Assembly (NCBI GenBank): GCA_033398695.1
Contig: CM065804.1
Location: forward strand, 13,563,001 to 13,627,000
Source: Orobanche coerulescens
Lineage: Eukaryota > Streptophyta > Magnoliopsida > Lamiales > Orobanchaceae
Direction: 5' to 3'
DNA length: 64,000 nt
The position numbers were made by a program, and so were the translations under genes. The notes beneath the pieces were generated by a model. The model did no database searches. It had not been told where the DNA came from and worked only from the letters and a program-made list of their open reading frames with translations. The first letter of the stretch is position 1, and each line of letters opens with the position of its first letter. This document shows, piece by piece, positions 59,432 through 64,000 of this stretch.

Positions 59432-60832
59432 CGTTGGGATTAGAAAATAAAACGAAATACGCAGCGGAAATAAATACGAATCCCAAACAGGATCGATCAA
59501 GTAACGTATATACGAAAAATAAATACATACAAAGGTAAAGATCATACCCTTGAAGCCTTTGAAATAATTCTTCGTAAAATTGGATGACGATCACGAACCT
59601 CGTCCCGAACACGAAATCCCTTTGTTCCAAGCACCGAAAGTTCGAAGCCTATACTTCACACGCGTCGGAAGTTGCCCGGAAAAATTTCGACGAGACTCCG
59701 TTCTCCAAGAACACGGCTAGGGAACTCATAGGAATTTTTTCTCTCAATTTTTCTTAACTTTTATAACACCTCTAAGATGAAAATTATAGAAAAGGAAAAA
59801 TTTCTCCTCCCTCACTTTACTCTCACTACTGGATCACAATGAATGAGTATGAGTGGTTTTTAGTTATCTCATCTCATCATATATAATGTAATGATATATA
59901 TATTATAAAGGAATAATTATTCCTTTACAACTATCATTCACAATTATGTGGGAATCTCAACTCTAAGTGAGTTCCCACACACATGCAAGATCATGCCATG
60001 CCATGAGGAGTGGGTGGCCACAAGGAAGTTTCTAGAAAACGAGCCGAGCCACTCGGCTCAGGTACCGGACGCTCACAAACGACTTCGTTAAATACACTCC
60101 TTTTAATCATCAATGTATTTATATTAATTAATTAATCTAATTAATTAATTATATCAAATACAAATATATATTTCTCTAAGAAATATAATTTATGAATTAA
60201 ATTAATTACCCAGAACTTAATTTAAATTCATAAGACCGATATTTGATTTATCCAATAAATCATAATTAGATATCCAATATCTAATATTAATAGAGAGATA
60301 ATAAATTCACATTTATCCGTCAACGCTCCCGATGCGCGACTCGTAGGTCCGTCTCACCGGCATTGGGAGGAACCAATGAGTGCGGCAAGACTTAGCCACT
60401 TAGCGGGCCGCACTGTAAACCCCGACTGAGAACGAATGAAGGGATCATTCCAGAACCATTATGTCGTGAATACTATATACGTATAGACCCTTGATCAGAT
60501 GTCCCGGTCAAGTCTTCGGGTCACGGTAAAATCAAACCCTACTGTTGACTAAACTCTATACATGTGTTAATGCAAATCAAGACCGACTGATTAATAGTGT
60601 ATCTAATACGACTATATCAGAATGCTTTGGCCAAAGACTTATGATCTTATTTGCCATTAACCGTATAGGACATTCGCCTGCTCACTAACAGGAGATAGAA
60701 TCCTTTCTTGGCGTACAGTAAAGACTGCTACCTGCCCGTATAGTCCGCACTTCGAGGTCGACTCAGCAATTAAGCAAATGAGTCTAACTACTCTAATGAC
60801 AAACTAAACGTCACAGGCACATCTTCTACTGA
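59432..60832 (-). mobile_element. 5' LTR of Copia E, incomplete
   Basis: Matches 51970-53350. Cut by Gypsy F at 60833; about 480 bp are beyond the window. Its first base is C instead of T. Confidence 0.9.
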
Positions 60833-62672
60833 TGTAACACCCCGAGATATTCGGAATATGTTACAGCGCCGTAGACCCCTACATGGGACCTACCAGGCTA
60901 CAATAGAAAAACTCTACTCGACTAACCATCTTGGTTAGCGAGGATACACAATTAAATAATATGACATATAAAGATACGCCCGGAGCAACCGGCAAAATAA
61001 GCATCAACCAACAACGTGACAATTTAAAAGCAATACAATACGGAGTTTGAAACAAAAAGCCTAAGTACTCGCGAGTACAATCTATAAGTTTAAAACTGTG
61101 GGAACAACCATATCGAAATGGACAAAGGAAATAAGTAGACCCAAATGCACATGTCAACGACTCGCCAACATCCTCAGATCGTCCCGGGTGCTCGCTCGTC
61201 CGGATAATCATTACCTGAAATCCATAACAAGAATTTCCCCGACAACGGGTCCCCAAAGGGGTTAGCAATTACGCTAGTACAAGTAATCAAGGCAAACCAA
61301 TCGCTTACACATTTCATAGTACATGCAACAATATCATTTCAAAACCAAAACTAGACATGTCTTTTTCCGGAAAACATACAGTCCACAATTAGCCTTGAGA
61401 ACAGGGCGGCAGCATACATTCTCACTCGAGGCCTCACGGGGACCCTCCCGAGTTGGCTACAATTTTAGAAAAACAAAACCACGCACACGCTATGCCGTGA
61501 GAACAGGGCGGCAGTATACATTCTCACTCGAGGCCTCACAAGGACCCTCCCGAGTTGGCTAGCGGTACGAAAACTCGTGAAATCCAGGGCGGCAGCATAG
61601 ATTTCCCTCCTTGACCCCGTCGGGCCAACACAAGGTGAGTCACACACAAGTAATATACATCACCATTTCATGTTAAGCTTAAAGGTTTCCAAAAAAATAC
61701 TTGCCTCGAATTATTGACGACGCGAAGAACGGAAAGGAAAGTCACTGACGAACGCTAGGAACCAATGAAACCGAACCTAACGATTCGAAGAATACAATCA
61801 CAACCGTTTCTAAATGAATACGGAATTGGAATACACCTGAAAACCCGCCTACGATTCATGTATATTCGTATATAAACAACAACGAGGGCGGACCACAACC
61901 AAACCCTCTCGATTCCGAAAAAGATCACGAAATATACTATGAATCCGTAGGGAAACTAAGAATACCAACAAGATTAATCATATTCATCATGAATCCATCA
62001 ACAAAACGGAACGGATCGGAAGAAAATCCCAAAACCCCCAAATTATCCAAAAGTAGGGTTCTAAGAGATTACCTTGGATTTAGGATGAGAAACACAAGTG
62101 GATGATGTTAATCTACACCAAGAATTCAAGCAAAAGAATCTCTGAAGTGATTGGAAGAAGAAAATCGCCTCAAATCGCCTCTGGAGTCGCTCGGCCGCGG
62201 AAGAAGGAGATGAATGAGAAATTGTGTTTATCTCGGTCAACTCCCTGGTTTATATATCCAGGGAGTGTTAGCGTGCGCTAATCCTCAAGGTTAGCGTGCG
62301 CTAACGGGGAAAAATTATAGGCCAAAATAGTTAGCGTCCAGTCCAGTAGCCAGACTTTTGGCCGTTAGCGTGCGCTACTCGAACGTGGCGTGCGCTAATA
62401 ACCTCTCGTAGCGCGCGCTATCGACCAATAGCGTGCGCTACGGACATTAGTCGAGTCGGTGGAAGCGCCGAGAACCCACGATCGTTAGCGTGCGCTACCA
62501 TACAAGCGTAGCGTGCGCTAATCGATCCGTTAGCATGCGCTACCATACAAGCGTAGCGTGCGCTTCCGGCACTGACCGGGTTCGATAGTAAAGCTCGATC
62601 TTCGACACTCACGCTAGCGCACGCTACAGGGCATCATCAGCGTGCGCTAGCCCCTCGACATTAGCGTGCGCT
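60833..62672 (-). mobile_element. LTR of Gypsy F, cut by Copia G
   Basis: Starts TGTAACACCCCGAG on plus, so it is the end of a minus-strand LTR. Carries a repeat of three units (61393-61630, AGGGCGGCAG and CTCACTCGAGGCCTCAC), the GCTAACCCC block (61205-61290), a TATA box in an inverted repeat (62241-62265) and the palindrome array. The 5-bp flank is ACTGA (60828-60832); the partner is outside. Confidence 0.85.
62241..62265 (-). promoter_or_regulatory. TATA box of LTR F inside an 8-bp inverted repeat
   Basis: CTCCCTGG - TTTATATAT - CCAGGGAG. The TATA box sits exactly in the loop. The array begins 4 bp beyond. Confidence 0.8.
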
Positions 62673-62673
62673 T
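62269..62673 (-). repeat. 23-bp-phased palindrome array in LTR F
   Basis: Starts near 62269 and 62292; 62366, 62386, 62409 and 62429; 62486, 62509, 62531 and 62554; 62615, 62638 and 62662. Most steps are 23 bp (others 20, 22, 24). One copy (62615) has the opposite centre. Copia G inserted in the last copy. Confidence 0.92.
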
Positions 62674-64000
62674 GTTAGGAATACTTGTTAGATTTTGATG
62701 ATGTCATTAATTTAGAATCAAATGTTTATTAATTGGCAAAATGTAAGGAAGAACCAAATGAGTATCTTCCATAGGCCAAAATACGTTAAGTATAAAATTG
62801 GCAAAATGTAAAGAAGAACCAAATGAGTGTCTTCTGTAGGCCAAAGATAGTTAGGCTGAAAATCGGCTAAGTACTAAAGTACAGTCTAGTCCATTAGAGA
62901 AGTACAGCCGACTTCAATCAGAGTAGCCCTGGTCAACAAATTTTATCAGAGAAGTTTGACCAGACTGCAGCCGAGGTATCTTCAGGGAAGTCATCTGATC
63001 AGACAAGTCACAAACAGTGAACAGCCGAGAAGACCTACCTGCAGAGATGTAAGCTGCACATCAGTCTACTCAACTACAGCCTAGTACTCCAAGTCCACGT
63101 CAGCATGCTTTGAAAAGTCAAATATTACGGAAAGCTCATATGCAACGTGAAGAGACAAATTGGAGTGATTCCCGCAAGAGATATGATTTATTTAAATCAT
63201 CCTGACCCACCGTGAAGACTTTAATCCTTTTATATTAAAAAGATTCGGCGCTCACATGCAGAAGTCCTCACAACGGTCGGAAGATAAAATTAAATAATGG
63301 GAATCCAGCCTTGCAACGTTCAGAAAGATTAAACAATGAAGTCTCCCTCCAACGGACGGATTTGTTCAGATTTGCAACGGCTACAAGGAAGAAGCTCAGA
63401 AGATCTGACCTATATATATCTGAAGATTTGAATGCGAGCAAACATCGGTGCGAACATATACTCTAGCGATCAAAGAAAACAAAGCAATCTCAAGCAATCA
63501 AATAGCATCGTGAAAAGAAGCGAGATCCAAAAGTTCATATTCAAGGAAGCTCTTAAGTTGGAGAAGACAAACAATCTTGTCTATAAATCTTGAGTACGGG
63601 GTACTTCTTTGGTTGAAGTAAGAGATCAAAGGCATCCGAGGATCGAGGATCAAGAGGTGCAAGGCAATCAGTGTGTGTACAACGGCACGGAATTCCACCG
63701 GTTGGAAGTCATTGTTGTAGTGTGTTGTGAATCACTGTAATCTTTATCCTTTGGTTGAAAATTATAGTGAATTCATCTCCAACTGGTTTGGAGAAAAGTG
63801 GATTAGTAGAGGATTACCCCACCTCTGAGACCACTATAACTGCCTGTGTTATTTACTGTTTTACTGCATCATACTCTAATTGCTGCATACATTGTTAAGT
63901 GTTTCATTAAGATTAATTTATATTTGTCATCAGCTGACTTCCGCACTTACCCAAGAACAAACGACTCCAAGTCATTTGTTTGACTATCAGCTGAAGAAAC
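62673..64000 (+). mobile_element. LTR of a Copia-like element G (partial)
   Basis: Begins TGTTAGGAATAC, a start often seen in Copia LTRs. A 65-bp unit is repeated at 62732 and 62797 (ATTGGCAAAATGTAA). TATATATA at 63411-63418. No protein; the right end is outside the window, so orientation rests on the TATA box. Confidence 0.65.

Larger units (their letters stand above)
51970..60832 (-). mobile_element. Ty1/Copia element E, 5' LTR cut by Gypsy F
   Basis: LTRs 51970-53829 (3') and 59432-60832 (5', incomplete). Minus-strand order is gag, protease, integrase, RT, RNase H. The flank before 51970 is ACTCT; the second copy is beyond the window. Several frameshifts and stops. Primer site (minus TGGTATCGGAGC) at 59419-59430. 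Confidence 0.92.

Noticed and set aside
1..64000. tRNA or rRNA genes
   Set aside because: Only primer-site words matching tRNA 3' ends were seen; no cloverleaf or rRNA sequence noticed by eye.

Overview
This is a nuclear window from a flowering plant, most likely a eudicot (inference). It is packed with nested Ty3/Gypsy and Ty1/Copia LTR retrotransposons, with MITEs, a CACTA remnant and two short host-gene-like fragments between them. No intact host gene, rRNA, tRNA or bacterial feature is visible. Every retrotransposon reading frame is broken by stops or frameshifts. Short letters (A to K) name the elements in the entries.

Layout. 1-2230: 3' end and 3' LTR of a plus-strand Tat-like Gypsy element (K). 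2276-10640: truncated minus-strand Tat-like Gypsy (J), split in its reverse transcriptase by a 4.9 kb solo LTR (I, 2698-7594, target duplication CCACC). 10858-11838: 3' part of a minus-strand gene resembling a papain-like peptidase; its 3' UTR is repeated at 2276-2408, beyond J. 13491-37994: Copia element D (minus, duplication AGATC). Its left LTR was hit by a chromovirus-like Gypsy A (14056-32245, minus, duplication CTCCT). A was hit in turn by a non-coding element B (16529-25028, plus, duplication TCATA). 38104-38947: PIF/Harbinger-like MITE. 39160-49470: deletion derivative of a CACTA transposon carrying non-coding element C (41323-49329, minus, duplication AGAAT). 51273 to the end: four-deep nest in which an LTR (H) is hit by Copia E, E by an LTR of Gypsy F, and F by an LTR of Copia G.

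How parts work together. A encodes gag, protease, RT, RNase H, integrase and a chromodomain-like tail. B and C encode nothing, but share with A the LTR termini (TGTAAYACCC), a Met-tRNA-type primer site and a hairpin before the polypurine tract, so A-type elements plausibly mobilised them.

The most unusual signal is in the LTR promoters. At least six LTRs of clearly different sequence (A, B, C, F, H, I) carry arrays of a 12-bp palindrome-like word, TAGCGCACGCTA or TTACGTACGTAA. The copies repeat at a spacing of almost exactly 23 bp with unrelated spacers. Where the TATA box is in view (A, B, C, F, I), an array lies just upstream of it. I do not know of a described system with this design. A second pattern is that paired LTRs often differ at CAG/CTG versus CG words, which may be a methylation-linked consensus artefact; many frameshifts here should therefore be treated with caution.
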